Program-made: the position numbers and the translations under genes
Shown here: positions 21,002-31,944 of the stretch, in pieces
How the letters are laid out: each line of letters opens with the position of its first letter
How positions within the stretch are numbered: the stretch's first letter is position 1
Assembly: GCA_009694045.1 (NCBI GenBank)
Contig: SHVY01000001.1
Location: forward strand, 1-64,000
Reading direction: 5' to 3'
Length of the DNA: 64,000 nt
Source: Alphaproteobacteria bacterium
GTDB lineage: Bacteria; Pseudomonadota; Alphaproteobacteria; SP197
Notes under the pieces: model-generated
What the model saw: only the letters and a program-made list of their open reading frames with translations
What the model was told of the DNA's origin: nothing
Database searches by the model: none

Positions 21002-21169
21002 CTAGAGCACGTTCCGTTCATGGTGACCCGCCCCTCTCCTTTTTCCTCCCGCAAAGGGGACGCATGGATCATTTCTTGCTTCTCCCCTCCCCTTGCGGGA
21101 GGGGACGGGGGAGGGGGAGGGGGAGGTGGCCGATCCAACCCTAGTCTACGTGGTCAGAACGCCCGCTAG
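21002..21169. repeat. ~160-bp dispersed element, copy 2
   Basis: CTAGAGCACGTTCCGTTCATGGTGACCCGCCCC...GGATCATTTCTTGCTTCTCCCCTCCCCTTGCGGGAGGGG...GTCTACGTGGTCAGAACGCCCGCTAG; GCCCGCTAG occurs at both ends. Confidence 0.9.
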
Positions 21170-21364
21170 TCCCGCGAGCCCCGCCGGGTCGGCGCCGAAC
21201 TCGCCGCCCATCTCGACCACCGTCGTCGAACCGAACCGCAACAGCGAGGCCAGGCTGTACTGGAGGCTCGCGCCCGCGTCCTTGAAGCCGAACAGGATGC
21301 GGTGGCTCACAGCGTCGAAGGCGACGATCCAACGGCCCGTGATCTTGGTCGTGGCGGTCCCCAT
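21146..21364 (-). CDS. Small hypothetical protein (72 aa), 3' end inside the dispersed element
   Basis: MGTATTKITGRWIVAFDAVSHRILFGFKDAGASLQYSL...; immediately follows the RND adaptor; last residues AGVLTT read from the repeat. Confidence 0.5.
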   Translation of the reverse strand: MGTATTKITGRWIVAFDAVSHRILFGFKDAGASLQYSLASLLRFGSTTVVEMGGEFGADPAGLAGLAGVLTT

Positions 21365-21370
21365 GGCCCC

Positions 21371-22534
21371 TCAGAAGCTCACGGCCTGACCCGGGGCAAG
21401 CCGTTCGTTGCCGCGCACGATCACCGCATCGCCCTCCCGCAGGCCGTCCAGCACCTCGAATCGGTCGCCGGTCGCGGGCCCCAGCACCACCAGCCGCTTG
21501 TCCGCCTGGCCGGCGGCGGCGACGAACACCCAGGACGTGGTCGTATCGCGCAGGATGGCATCCTTGGACACGGTCAGAACGCGGCGCGACGGCCCCACCG
21601 GCAGGGCCACCTCGACCGATTGGCCCGCGGCCAGGCCCGCGCCCGGCGGCGCGGCGAAGGCCAGGCGGACCGGGCGGGTTCGCGTCATGGAGTTCTCGTC
21701 GGCGATGACCGCGCGCACGGTCGCCGTCACGGTAAGGCCGGGCGCCAGGTCCACGCCGACCTCCAGACCGGGTGTCACGGCGGCGAGCCGCTCGGCCGCG
21801 ACCTCGGCCTCGATCTCGAGCTCGGTATCGTTCAGCAGCGTGACCAGGGCGTCGCCGCTGTCGACGTAGGCGCCGATCTCGACCGCGCGAATGACCACGA
21901 CCCCGTCGTAGGGGGCGAGGATGCGGGCATCAGCCACGTCGTCGTCGGCCATGGTCAGGCTGGCGCGGGATCGCTCGATGGCGGCGCGCGACCGGCCGAT
22001 CGCGGTCGCGGCCTTGCGCTTGCCGGCGACCGCCTCGGCGACCAGGCTTTCGGCGACCACGATCTCCTGCTTCAGGTCGTCGTAACGGGCCTGGGAGAAC
22101 GCCGCCGAGTTCACCAGCTTCTCCAGGCGGTCCAGTTCCTGCTGGGCGGCGGCGACCCGGGCCTTGGCGGTGACGATGGCGGCGGCGGCGATGGCTTCGT
22201 CGGCTTCGGCATCGGCCAGTGCCGCCTCGCTCTCGGCGACCTCGGCCGCCGCCAGGGTCCGCATCCCCTGCAGGTGCCCGATGTCGAGGGTGGCGATCAC
22301 GTCGCCTTGGCGCACATGGTCGCCGACGTCGACGTCGAACTCGGCCACCAGTCCCGCCACCCGGGTCGAGACCTCGCCGCGCTGCCGGGCGACCAGGCGG
22401 CCGAGCACGCGCACGGTCTCGGCCATGTCCTCGACCCGGACGGCGTCGACCGCGACCAGCGCCGCCTCCTCGGCCAGCGCGGTGGTCGCGCAAGCCAAAA
22501 GACCGCCAAGAACCGCAAGGGCGCCTCGGACCAT
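21371..22534 (-). CDS. Efflux RND transporter periplasmic adaptor subunit (HlyD/MFP)
   Basis: Signal peptide; RLVARQRGEVSTRVAGLVAEFDVDVGDHVRQGDVIATLD; coiled coil; DARILAPYDGVVV. Confidence 0.92.
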   Translation of the reverse strand: MVRGALAVLGGLLACATTALAEEAALVAVDAVRVEDMAETVRVLGRLVARQRGEVSTRVAGLVAEFDVDVGDHVRQGDVIATLDIGHLQGMRTLAAAEVAESEAALADAEADEAIAAAAIVTAKARVAAAQQELDRLEKLVNSAAFSQARYDDLKQEIVVAESLVAEAVAGKRKAATAIGRSRAAIERSRASLTMADDDVADARILAPYDGVVVIRAVEIGAYVDSGDALVTLLNDTELEIEAEVAAERLAAVTPGLEVGVDLAPGLTVTATVRAVIADENSMTRTRPVRLAFAAPPGAGLAAGQSVEVALPVGPSRRVLTVSKDAILRDTTTSWVFVAAAGQADKRLVVLGPATGDRFEVLDGLREGDAVIVRGNERLAPGQAVSF

Positions 22535-22621
22535 GATCGGCCCAGTCTACACGTGGGTGGCCGCGGTGGCCGCCGCTGAAATCGCTGGCGACGCCCCGGC
22601 GATTGGCGGACAGTCCGGTGC

Positions 22622-23548
22622 GTGACGACCCTGCTCTTCACCCACGCCGCCTGCCTGGATCACGATCCGGGCCTGCGCCACCCGGAGCGCCCGGCGCGCC
22701 TCGCCGCGGTGTTGCGGGCGCTGGACGACCCCGCGTTCCGCGCGCTCGACCGCCGCGAGGCGCCGCGCGCCACCATGGAGCAGTTGGGCCGGGTGCACCG
22801 TCCCGATTATGTCGACCAGGTTCTGGCGAGCACCCCCCCGCAAGGCTGCCTGCACCTGGATCCGGACACCGCGATCTCGCCGGGCTCGGACCAGGCGGCG
22901 CTGCGGGCGGCCGGCGCCGTATGCGCGGCGGTCGATGCCGTCGTGGCGGGGGAAGGTGCGAACGCCTTCTGCGCGGTCCGCCCGCCGGGCCACCATGCCG
23001 AACGCGGGGCCGCCATGGGCTTCTGCCTGTTCAACAACGTGGCGGTGGGGGCCGTCCACGCCCAGGCCGCGCACGCGATACGGCGCGTCGCCGTGGTCGA
23101 CTTCGACGTGCACCACGGCAATGGCACCCAGCACATGTTCGAGCACAACGTCGACCTGCTGTACGCCTCGACCCATCAATATCCGTACTATCCGGGAACC
23201 GGCGCGGCCGAGGAAACCGGCATCGGCAACATCGTGAACGTGCCCTTGCGCGCGCACAGCGGCAGCCGGGAGTTCCGCACCGCCTTCCAGCGCACGATCC
23301 TGCCCGCCCTCGACGGCTTCGCCCCCGATCTCCTGATGATTTCGGCGGGTTTCGACGCCCACGTGGCGGACCCGCTCGCCAACCTCGCCCTCGACGAGGC
23401 CGATTTCACCTGGGTCACGACCGAACTCATGGCCGTCGCCCGGCGCCATTCCGGGGGTCGGATCGTCTCGACCCTCGAGGGCGGCTACGACCTCGGGGCC
23501 TTGGCTTCGAGCGCCGCCGCCCACGTCGCGGCGCTGCTGGCGGCCTAG
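22622..23548 (+). CDS. Histone deacetylase family protein
   Basis: RHPERPARLAAVL, RPPGHHAERGAAMGFCLFNNVAVGA, VDFDVHHGNGTQHMF, LEGGYD; GTG start. Confidence 0.93.
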   Translation: MTTLLFTHAACLDHDPGLRHPERPARLAAVLRALDDPAFRALDRREAPRATMEQLGRVHRPDYVDQVLASTPPQGCLHLDPDTAISPGSDQAALRAAGAVCAAVDAVVAGEGANAFCAVRPPGHHAERGAAMGFCLFNNVAVGAVHAQAAHAIRRVAVVDFDVHHGNGTQHMFEHNVDLLYASTHQYPYYPGTGAAEETGIGNIVNVPLRAHSGSREFRTAFQRTILPALDGFAPDLLMISAGFDAHVADPLANLALDEADFTWVTTELMAVARRHSGGRIVSTLEGGYDLGALASSAAAHVAALLAA

Positions 23549-23586
23549 GCCTGTACGACCCGGTCGAAGGCCGCTATGGTCGCGAC

Positions 23587-23838
23587 ATGGCGAAGGAAAA
23601 GACCGCCGCCCCGATCGAGGGGATGAGCTTCGAGGACGCGCTGGCCGAGCTCGAGGGTATCGTGCAACGCCTCGAGCGGGGCGAAGGCAAGCTCGACGAC
23701 GCGATCGCCGCCTATGAGCGCGGCGTCGCCCTGAAGCGCCATTGCGAAGGCAAGCTGCGCGAGGCCCAGGCGAAGATCGAGAAGATCGTGCTCGCCCCCG
23801 ACGGCACGCCCCGGGCCGAGCCCCTGGCGTCGGGCTGA
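23587..23838 (+). CDS. xseB: Exodeoxyribonuclease VII small subunit
   Basis: MSFEDALAELEGIVQRLERGEGKLDDAIAAYERGVALKRHCEGKLREAQAKIEKI. Confidence 0.94.
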   Translation: MAKEKTAAPIEGMSFEDALAELEGIVQRLERGEGKLDDAIAAYERGVALKRHCEGKLREAQAKIEKIVLAPDGTPRAEPLASG

Positions 23839-23841
23839 GGC

Positions 23842-24729
23842 TTGAACGCGATCCAGTACCAGCTCGGCGAGGTCGCGGACAGGGTCGAGGCGGTCCTGGA
23901 CGCCCTCCTTCCCGCCGGTGGCACCCTGGAGCGGCCGCTCAACGACGCCATGCGCTACGCGGCCCTTGGCGGCGGCAAGCGGCTGCGGCCGTTCCTGGTG
24001 GTGGCCGGAGCGCGCCTGTTCGGGACGCCGGACACCCGCGCGTTGCGCGCCGCCGCGGCCGTCGAGATGATCCACTGCTATTCCCTGGTCCATGACGACC
24101 TGCCGGCCATGGACGACGACTCCTTGCGCCGGGGCCGGCCGACCTGCCACATCGCCTATGGCGAGGCGACGGCGATCCTCGCGGGGGACGGCCTGCTGAC
24201 CCACGCCTTTACCGTCATGGCGGACCCGGCGACCCACCCGGACGGCGGGGTGCGGGCCGATTTGGTCGCGGGGCTCGCCGGTGCCGCGGGGCCGCTCGGC
24301 ATGGTCGCCGGGCAGATGATGGACATGAACGTCGGCTTCGGACCCCTCGACGCCGCTCGGGTCCAGCGGCTCCAGGCGCTCAAGACCGGCGCGCTGATCG
24401 CCTTCGCGGCCGAGGCCGGGGCAATCCTCGGGCAGGCCGGGGCGGCCGATCGCGCGGCCCTTGCCGCCTATGGCCGCCAGCTCGGGGCCGCCTTCCAGAT
24501 CATCGACGATGTGCTTGACGCCACGGGAAGCGCGGCCAAGATGGGCAAGGCCGTTGGCAAGGATGCGGAACAGGGCAAGGCGACGCTGGTCGCCGCCCTG
24601 GGTCTGGATCCGGCGCGCGCGGCCGCCCACGAGGCGGCGGACCGGGCGATCGCCGCGCTCGACTCCTTCCGCGAGCCCGCCGATCCCTTACGCGCGATCG
24701 CGCGTTTCGTCATCGATCGTGAGACCTAG
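23842..24729 (+). CDS. ispA: Farnesyl/polyprenyl diphosphate synthase
   Basis: GGGKRLRPFL, IHCYSLVHDDLPAMDDD, IIDDVLDATG; TTG start. Confidence 0.93.
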   Translation: MNAIQYQLGEVADRVEAVLDALLPAGGTLERPLNDAMRYAALGGGKRLRPFLVVAGARLFGTPDTRALRAAAAVEMIHCYSLVHDDLPAMDDDSLRRGRPTCHIAYGEATAILAGDGLLTHAFTVMADPATHPDGGVRADLVAGLAGAAGPLGMVAGQMMDMNVGFGPLDAARVQRLQALKTGALIAFAAEAGAILGQAGAADRAALAAYGRQLGAAFQIIDDVLDATGSAAKMGKAVGKDAEQGKATLVAALGLDPARAAAHEAADRAIAALDSFREPADPLRAIARFVIDRET

Positions 24730-24744
24730 AGAGAGGAACGCCCC

Positions 24745-26661
24745 GTGACTCCCCCAAGTCAGACGCCGCTCCTCGACCAGGTCACCTTTCCCGCCGACCT
24801 TCGCCGTCTGTCGGAGGACCAGCTCCGGACCTTCGCCGACGAGCTTCGGCTTGAAACCATCGCCGCCGTCTCCAAGACCGGCGGGCATCTTGGTGCCGGT
24901 CTGGGCGTGGTCGAACTCACCGTGGCGCTGCACTACGTCTTCGACACGCCGCGCGACAAGCTGATCTGGGACGTGGGTCACCAGGCCTATCCGCACAAGA
25001 TCATCACCGGCCGGCGCGACCGCATCCGCACCCTGCGCCAGCCGGGCGGCCTGTCCGGCTTCACCCGGCGGGCGGAAAGCGAGTACGACCCGTTCGGCGC
25101 CGCCCACAGCTCGACCTCGATCTCGGCCGGCCTCGGCATGGCGGCGGCCCGCGACCTCAAGGGCGAGAACTTCGACGTGGTCTGCGTCATCGGTGACGGG
25201 GCGATGTCGGCCGGCATGGCCTACGAGGCGATGAACAACGCCGGCTCCATGCCCTGCCGGCTGATCGTCATCTTGAACGACAACGACATGTCGATCGCCC
25301 CGCCCGTCGGGGCGATGAGCGCCTATCTGTCGCGGGTGCTGTCGTCGAAGTCCTACCTGTCGGTGCGTGAGATCGCCCGGCAGATGGCGGCGAAGTTCCC
25401 GACCCAGGTGCAGAACGCCGCGCGCCGGCTGGAGGAGTACGCCAAGGGTATCACCGCGGGCGGCACCCTGTTCGAGGAGCTGGGCTTCTACTACATCGGC
25501 CCCCTCGACGGTCATAACCTGGACCATCTCCTGCCCGTGCTCCAGAACGTCCGCGCGGACAAGACGGCCCGGGCGATTCTCGTCCACGTCGTCACCCAGA
25601 AGGGCAAGGGCTACGAGCCGGCCGAGAAGTCCGTCGACAAGTACCATGGGGTCGCCAAGTTCGACGTGTTGACCGGCGCCCAGGCGAAGTCCGAGCCGAA
25701 GGCCCCGGCCTACACTTCGGTCTTCGCCGATGCCCTGATCGCCGAGGCGGAGGCCGATCGCCACATCGTCGCGGTGACCGCCGCCATGCCGTCCGGCACC
25801 GGCCTCGACAAGTTCGCCAAGCGCTTCCCCGACCGTTGCTTCGACGTCGGCATCGCCGAACAGCACGGCGTCACCTTCTGCGCCGGCATGGCGTGCGAAG
25901 GCATGAAGCCGTTCGCCGCGATCTACTCGACCTTCCTGCAGCGCGGCTACGACCAGGTGGTGCACGACGTGGCGATCCAGAGCCTGCCGGTACGCTTCGT
26001 CCTCGATCGGGCCGGCCTGGTGGGCGCCGACGGCGCGACCCATGCCGGTTCGTTCGACATCGCCTACCTCGGCACCCTGCCCAACTTCGTCATCATGGCG
26101 GCGGCCGACGAGGCCGACCTCATGCACATGGTGGCGACCCAGGCCGCGATCGACGACCGCCCCTCGGCCTTGCGCTATCCGCGGGGCGAGGGCGTGGGCG
26201 TGCCCCGGCCGGTGCGCGGCTCGATGCTCGAGCTCGGCCGCGGGCGGATCGTCCGCGAAGGCACCAAGATCGCCGTGCTGTCGTTCGGCACCCGGCTCGC
26301 CGAGGCTCTCAAGGCGGCCGAGGAGCTCGGCGCCCATGGCCTGTCCACGACCGTCGCCGACGCCCGCTTCTGCAAGCCGCTGGACCAGGATCTGGTGCGT
26401 CGCCTCGCCCTGGAACACGAGGTGCTGATCACCGTGGAGGAGGGCTCGGTCGGCGGGTTCGCTGCCCATGTCGCCCAGTTTCTCGCCACCAAGGGGCTGC
26501 TCGACACCGGCCTTCGGTTCCGGCCGATGATCATGCCCGACCGCTTCATCGACCACGGCGCGCCCCACGCCCAGTACGACGAGGCCGGCCTCAACGCCGC
26601 CCACATCGTCGCCACCGCCTTCGCCGCGCTGGGCCAGGAGAAGGCCTCGATCCGGGCGTGA
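24745..26661 (+). CDS. dxs: 1-deoxy-D-xylulose-5-phosphate synthase
   Basis: LISWD-like [50 protein letters not shown]-type central domain. Confidence 0.96.
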   Translation: MTPPSQTPLLDQVTFPADLRRLSEDQLRTFADELRLETIAAVSKTGGHLGAGLGVVELTVALHYVFDTPRDKLIWDVGHQAYPHKIITGRRDRIRTLRQPGGLSGFTRRAESEYDPFGAAHSSTSISAGLGMAAARDLKGENFDVVCVIGDGAMSAGMAYEAMNNAGSMPCRLIVILNDNDMSIAPPVGAMSAYLSRVLSSKSYLSVREIARQMAAKFPTQVQNAARRLEEYAKGITAGGTLFEELGFYYIGPLDGHNLDHLLPVLQNVRADKTARAILVHVVTQKGKGYEPAEKSVDKYHGVAKFDVLTGAQAKSEPKAPAYTSVFADALIAEAEADRHIVAVTAAMPSGTGLDKFAKRFPDRCFDVGIAEQHGVTFCAGMACEGMKPFAAIYSTFLQRGYDQVVHDVAIQSLPVRFVLDRAGLVGADGATHAGSFDIAYLGTLPNFVIMAAADEADLMHMVATQAAIDDRPSALRYPRGEGVGVPRPVRGSMLELGRGRIVREGTKIAVLSFGTRLAEALKAAEELGAHGLSTTVADARFCKPLDQDLVRRLALEHEVLITVEEGSVGGFAAHVAQFLATKGLLDTGLRFRPMIMPDRFIDHGAPHAQYDEAGLNAAHIVATAFAALGQEKASIRA

Positions 26662-27389
26662 CCAAGGTCCGGCTCGACCAGATTCTGGTCGGGCTCGGGC
26701 TGGTCGAGAGCCGCGCCAAGGCCGGCGCCCTGATCATGGCCGGCCGGGTGTTCGTGGGCGGGGTCCGGCGCGACAAGCCGGGCGTGCTCCTGCCCGACGA
26801 TGCCGCCATCGAGGTTCGCGGTGCCCTTCACCCCTGGGTCGGTCGCGGCGGCGTGAAGCTCGCCCACGCCCTCGATCACTTTGCGATCGATCCGAAGGGG
26901 TGCCGCGCGCTCGACCTCGGCGCCTCGACTGGCGGCTTCACCGACGTGTTGCTGGCCCGCGGCGCGGCCCGCGTCCATGCCGTCGATGTCGGCCACGGCC
27001 AGCTCGCGTGGAAGCTCCGCACCGATCCGCGCGTGGTGGTGGTGGAGCGGACCAACGCGCGCACCCTTACGTCCGCCCTCGTTCCGGACCCTCCCTCCCT
27101 GATCGTCGCCGACCTCAGCTTCATCAGCCTGACCGTGGCCCTGCCGGCCGCGCTCGCGCTCGCAGGCCCGGGCGCCACCCTCATCGCCCTGGTCAAGCCC
27201 CAGTTCGAGGTCGGCCGGGGCCGGGTCGGCAAGGGCGGCATCGTCCGCGACCCCGCCCTACACGCCGAGGTCTGTGATCGGGTTCGGCGATTCCTGGAAG
27301 AATCCGGCTGGACGATCCTGGACCTGATCGACAGCCCCATCACCGGTGCCGACGGCAACCGCGAGTTCCTGATCGCCGCGCGCCGGTAG
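26658..27389 (+). CDS. tlyA: TlyA family rRNA methyltransferase (S4 + FtsJ-like)
   Basis: [65 protein letters not shown] start. Confidence 0.93.
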   Translation: MTKVRLDQILVGLGLVESRAKAGALIMAGRVFVGGVRRDKPGVLLPDDAAIEVRGALHPWVGRGGVKLAHALDHFAIDPKGCRALDLGASTGGFTDVLLARGAARVHAVDVGHGQLAWKLRTDPRVVVVERTNARTLTSALVPDPPSLIVADLSFISLTVALPAALALAGPGATLIALVKPQFEVGRGRVGKGGIVRDPALHAEVCDRVRRFLEESGWTILDLIDSPITGADGNREFLIAARR

Positions 27390-28493
27390 CTACGCGCGCC
27401 TCGGCCTCAAGGGATCACCCACGCCCGCGCACTGCGCCCGGTGCCGCAGGAAGTGGTCGGCCAGCACGCAGGCCATCATGGCTTCACCCACCGGTACCGC
27501 GCGAATGCCCACGCAGGGGTCGTGCCGTCCCTTGACGGTCACCTCCTGTTCGCGCCCCTGGCGGTCGATGGAGCGCCGGGGAACCAGGATCGAGCTGGTC
27601 GGCTTGACCGCGAAGCGCACCACCACGTCCTGGCCGGTGGAGATGCCGCCCAGGATTCCGCCGGCGTGGTTGGAGAGGAACGTGGGCGCGCCGTCGCCCA
27701 TCCGCATTTCGTCGGAGGCGTCCTCGCCCTCTTGCGCGGCGGCGGCGAGACCCGCGCCGATCTCCACGGCCTTGACCGCGTTGATGCTCATCATCGCCGC
27801 CGCCAGGTCGGCGTCCAGCTTGCCGTAGATCGGCGCGCCCCAGCCCGCGGGCACGCCCTCGGCAACCACCTCGATGGCGGCACCCGCCGAGGAGCCGCGC
27901 TTGCGCACGGCGTCCAGGTACGTTTCCCACAGGGTGGCGGCGCTCGCGTCGGGGCAGAAGAACGGGTTGCGCGCGACCTCGGCCCAATCCCACTTGGCCC
28001 GGTCGATGCCATGGGGCCCGACCTGGATCAGCGCGCCGCGGATGCGCACCCGGGACTCCAGCACGACCCGCGCGATCGCCCCCGCGGCCACCCGCATCGC
28101 GGTTTCGCGGGCGCTCGCCCGGCCGCTGCCGCGCGGATCGCGGTGGCCGTACTTCGCCAAGTAGGTGTAATCGGCGTGCCCGGGCCGGAACACGTCGCGG
28201 ATCGCGTCGTAGTCCTTCGAACGCTGGTCCTCGTTGGCGATCTGGAGCGCGATCGGCGTGCCCGTGGTCAGGCCTTCATGGACCCCCGAAAGGATGCGGA
28301 TCAGGTCGGGCTCGCGCCGCTGGGTGGTGAAGCGCGACTGGCCGGGCTTGCGCTTGTCGAGCCAGGGCTGAATGTCCGATTCGGCCAGGGGAAGCCCCGG
28401 CGGCGTGCCATCGACGACGCAGCCGATCATCGGCCCATGGCTCTCGCCCCAGGTGGTGACCCGGAACAGGTGCCCGAACGTGTTGTGCGACAA
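27390..28493 (-). CDS. aroC: Chorismate synthase
   Basis: [65 protein letters not shown]. Confidence 0.97.
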   Translation of the reverse strand: MSHNTFGHLFRVTTWGESHGPMIGCVVDGTPPGLPLAESDIQPWLDKRKPGQSRFTTQRREPDLIRILSGVHEGLTTGTPIALQIANEDQRSKDYDAIRDVFRPGHADYTYLAKYGHRDPRGSGRASARETAMRVAAGAIARVVLESRVRIRGALIQVGPHGIDRAKWDWAEVARNPFFCPDASAATLWETYLDAVRKRGSSAGAAIEVVAEGVPAGWGAPIYGKLDADLAAAMMSINAVKAVEIGAGLAAAAQEGEDASDEMRMGDGAPTFLSNHAGGILGGISTGQDVVVRFAVKPTSSILVPRRSIDRQGREQEVTVKGRHDPCVGIRAVPVGEAMMACVLADHFLRHRAQCAGVGDPLRPRRA

Positions 28494-28512
28494 GGAAGCG
28501 ACCCCGGTGGCC

Positions 28513-29304
28513 CTAAACCACCGAGATGTCCGGCGCGTCCGGGTTCTTCATGCCGACAACATGGTAACCGCAGTCGACGTGGTGAACCTCGCCGGTGACG
28601 GCCGAGGACAGGTCGCTCAACAGATAGACCGCGGCGCCGCCGACCTCCTCGATGGTCACGTTGCGCCGCAGCGGCGCGTTGTAGGCGTTCCATTTCAGGA
28701 TGTAGCGGAAGTCGCCGATCCCCGAGGCGGCCAGGGTCTTGATCGGCCCGGCGGAGATGGCGTTGACCCGGATGTTGCGGTCGCCAAGGTCGGCCGCGAG
28801 ATAGCGCACGCTGGCCTCCAGCGCGGCCTTCGCCACCCCCATGACGTTGTAGTGCGGCGTCACCCGTTCGGCGCCGATGTAGGAGAGGGTCAGCAGGCTG
28901 CCCGCCCCATCCATCAGCCTGACCGCCCGCTGGGCCACGGCGGTGAACGAGTAGCAGGAGATGTTGAGGGTCCGGGCGAAGTTATCCAGGCTGGTGTCCA
29001 GGTACTTGCCCTTGAGCTCTTCCTTGTCGGAGTAAGCGATCGCGTGCACGACGAAATCAAGCCGGCCCCAGCGCTCCTTCAGGGTGGCGAAGGTCCGGTC
29101 CAAGCTCGCGGCATCGGTCACGTCGCATTCGATGACGAAGTCGGAGCCGACACTCTCGGCCAGGGGTGTCACCCGCTTGCCCAGGGCCTCGCCCTGATAG
29201 GTGAACGCGAGTTTGGCCCCGTGCTCGGCGAGCCGAGCGGCGATCCCCCAGGCGATCGAGCGGTCGTTGGCAACGCCCATGATCAGGCCCTGCTTCCCCG
29301 CCAT
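28513..29304 (-). CDS. fabI: Enoyl-[acyl-carrier-protein] reductase (NADH)
   Basis: [67 protein letters not shown]. Confidence 0.95.
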   Translation of the reverse strand: MAGKQGLIMGVANDRSIAWGIAARLAEHGAKLAFTYQGEALGKRVTPLAESVGSDFVIECDVTDAASLDRTFATLKERWGRLDFVVHAIAYSDKEELKGKYLDTSLDNFARTLNISCYSFTAVAQRAVRLMDGAGSLLTLSYIGAERVTPHYNVMGVAKAALEASVRYLAADLGDRNIRVNAISAGPIKTLAASGIGDFRYILKWNAYNAPLRRNVTIEEVGGAAVYLLSDLSSAVTGEVHHVDCGYHVVGMKNPDAPDISVV

Positions 29305-29385
29305 CAGGGCTCCCGCCGTCATGACCGCTTGTCCCCTCGCCCGCGCCCATTCGCTCGAAGCGCGCATCCTACACGAACTAAGGGG

Positions 29386-31014
29386 TCACACAACCCGAGG
29401 CCCGGCCTTGTCCCAGTCCCAATCCTTGTACATCTCGCGCAGCTTGGTCTTCTGGAACTTGCCGACCGAGGTCTTGGGGATCTCGGCGATAAAGACGTAG
29501 GCGTCGGGCAGGGACCAGGTGGCGAATCGCGGCCGCAGGTGTTCGTTCAGGTCGGTGGGGGTTGCCGTGGCACCCGGCTTCAGGACCACGGCGGCCAGGG
29601 GTCGCTCCTGCCACTTCGGGTGGGCGATGGCGATGACGGCGGCCTCCTTGACGGCCGGGTGATCCATCAAGGCACCTTCCAGCGCGACCGAGCTGATCCA
29701 TTCGCCGCCCGACTTGATCAGGTCCTTGGCCCGGTCCGTGATCTGGATGTAGCCCTCGGCATCGACCGTCGCCACGTCGCCGGTCGCGAACCAGCCGTCG
29801 GCGGTCCATTTGTCGTCGCCTTCCTGGTTGTCGTGATAACCGGCGGCGACCCAGGGTCCACGAAGCTGCAATTCGCCGGTGGCGACCCCGTCCCACGGCG
29901 CCTCGCCGGTGTCGTTGACGATGCGGATGTCGATGAAGGGCAGGGGCAGCCCCTGCTTGGTCAGCACCTGGTACCGGGCATCGCCGGAAACGTCCGCCTC
30001 GGGCATGCTCCGCTTGATCAAGGTGGTCGATCCCACCGGCGTGGTCTCGGTCATGCCCCAGCCCTGGAAACACCGGACACCGAAGCTTTCCAGATCGCGG
30101 TACATCGACTCGGGCGCCGCCGCCCCGCCCGAGATGATCCTGAGGTTGGGCGCGAATGTCCACCGATTGGGGAACTCCTTCAGCTTCTGCACGACGCCGA
30201 GCCACAGGGTCGGGACCCCAGCCGTGAACGTCACCCGCTCGCGGTCGAGGAGATCGAGCAGGCTTTCGGCGTCGAGGAAGGGGCCGGGCATCACCAGATT
30301 GGAGCCGATCATGGTCGCCGTGAAGGGAATTCCCCAGGCGTTGACGTGAAACATCGGCACGACCGGCATCGCCGTGTCGCGATGACCGATGCCGGTACCG
30401 TCCACCAGTGCGGTGGCGAGGGTATGCAGAACGATCGCCCGATGGGAATAGACCACGCCCTTCGGCCGTCCCGTGGTCCCCGACGTGTAGCACATCGACA
30501 CCGGCTCGTTCTCGTCGGCGACCAACGGCGCCAGCTCGCCGCTGGCCTTCGCCAGGAAATCCTCGTAGGCGATGTCCCCCGCCGGCACGGGCTCCTTGCC
30601 GATGCCGACGACGATGACCCGGTCGAGCTTCACCTCGCCGCGGAACTTGGCCAGCAGTGGCAACAGGACGTCATCGACGATCAGGAACCGGTCCTTGGCG
30701 TGGTTGACGATGTAGGCGATGTCGGCGGGCGCGAGGCGCAGGTTGAGGGTGTGCAGCACGCCGCCCGCCATGGGGATGCCGAAGTAGGCCTCCAGATGCG
30801 CGTAGTGGTTCCACATCAGGGTGCCGACCCGATCGCCGCGACGCAGCCCGAGGGACTGCAACCCCTCGGCCAGGGCCTTCGCCCGCCGGTACACGTCGCG
30901 GTACGTGGTGCGGTGCAGCGACCGGTCGGCCAGCCGGGACACGACCGCGCCGGTCGGGAAGATGCGCCCCGCGCGTTCCAGCATCGCCGGGACCAGCAGG
31001 GGCGTCGTCATCAT
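29386..31014 (-). CDS. Long-chain fatty acid--CoA ligase (AMP-binding)
   Basis: MCYTSGTTGRPKGVVYSHRAIVLHT, GWGMTETTP, DGWFATGDVATVD; start could be upstream GTG at 31035. Confidence 0.93.
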   Translation of the reverse strand: MMTTPLLVPAMLERAGRIFPTGAVVSRLADRSLHRTTYRDVYRRAKALAEGLQSLGLRRGDRVGTLMWNHYAHLEAYFGIPMAGGVLHTLNLRLAPADIAYIVNHAKDRFLIVDDVLLPLLAKFRGEVKLDRVIVVGIGKEPVPAGDIAYEDFLAKASGELAPLVADENEPVSMCYTSGTTGRPKGVVYSHRAIVLHTLATALVDGTGIGHRDTAMPVVPMFHVNAWGIPFTATMIGSNLVMPGPFLDAESLLDLLDRERVTFTAGVPTLWLGVVQKLKEFPNRWTFAPNLRIISGGAAAPESMYRDLESFGVRCFQGWGMTETTPVGSTTLIKRSMPEADVSGDARYQVLTKQGLPLPFIDIRIVNDTGEAPWDGVATGELQLRGPWVAAGYHDNQEGDDKWTADGWFATGDVATVDAEGYIQITDRAKDLIKSGGEWISSVALEGALMDHPAVKEAAVIAIAHPKWQERPLAAVVLKPGATATPTDLNEHLRPRFATWSLPDAYVFIAEIPKTSVGKFQKTKLREMYKDWDWDKAGPRVV

Positions 31015-31101
31015 GGTGCTGCGAATGTTGCCCACGGCCACCTCCCTCACGCGCTGAACGCGCGGATGATCGGCCGCGCATCGTCGCGGCGTCAAGCCAC
31101 G

Positions 31102-31920
31102 CTACGGTGATCGGCCGAACGCGCGCTTCAAGTCCGCGCCGGATGCGCCGTGCACGAACGCCGTGAAGGTGCCGTGCTCGGCGATTTCCCGGGCGGCTCT
31201 GATGAACCCGCCCCAGGCCACGCGGGCGAGCGCGCCGCCGACGCTCACCCGGCGTACGCCAAGTCCCGCCAGCGTCGCAACCGGCAGCCCGAAGGTGAGC
31301 ACGTTGACCGGTTTCGGCGCCACCGCCCGCACCACCTCGGCGATCTGGGATTCCTCGCGCAGGCCGGGGGCGTACAGGCAATCCGCGCCCGCGTCCGCGA
31401 AGGCCTTCAGCCGCCGCAGGGTCTCGCCCATGTCCGGCCGCCCGGCGATGAAGCCCTCGGACCGCGCCGTCAGGACCACGGACCCGCCGGCTCGGTCGAT
31501 GGCCGCGCGCGCGGCGGCGATGCGCGCGACGGCCAGCGTGAAATCGCAGAGGGGTCGGGCGGCATCACCGGTGGAATCCTCGACCGAAAGCCCGGCGATC
31601 CCGGTCGCCACGGCCAGGGCGACATTCGTCGCCACCCCGTCCGGATCGTCGGCATAGGCGTGCTCGTAGTCGGCGTTGATTGGCACATCCACGGCGTCGA
31701 CCAGCATCCCGAGGTGGGCGAGCACGTCGTCGCGCGCGACCTCGCTGTCCAGACGCGCCCGCGACCAGGCCATGCCGGCGCTGGTCGAGGCCAGGGCCTT
31801 GAACCCCAGGCCCGCCAGGAACACCGCCGTGCCCGCGTCCCACGGGTTGGGCAGCACGAAGCAGCCTCCCTCGTGCAGGCGGCGGAACGCGGCGCGTTTG
31901 TCGGCGACGGTTGGACGCAT
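31102..31920 (-). CDS. Isocitrate lyase/phosphoenolpyruvate mutase family protein
   Basis: VPINADYEHAYADDPDGVATNVALAVATGIAGLSVEDSTGD. Confidence 0.9.
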   Translation of the reverse strand: MRPTVADKRAAFRRLHEGGCFVLPNPWDAGTAVFLAGLGFKALASTSAGMAWSRARLDSEVARDDVLAHLGMLVDAVDVPINADYEHAYADDPDGVATNVALAVATGIAGLSVEDSTGDAARPLCDFTLAVARIAAARAAIDRAGGSVVLTARSEGFIAGRPDMGETLRRLKAFADAGADCLYAPGLREESQIAEVVRAVAPKPVNVLTFGLPVATLAGLGVRRVSVGGALARVAWGGFIRAAREIAEHGTFTAFVHGASGADLKRAFGRSP

Positions 31921-31944
31921 CCTGGTCTCTCCGTTCGGTGAACC

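Noticed and set aside
24688-26604. 638-aa minus-strand ORF opposite dxs
   Set aside because: Antisense frame artefact; dxs on the plus strand is unambiguous.
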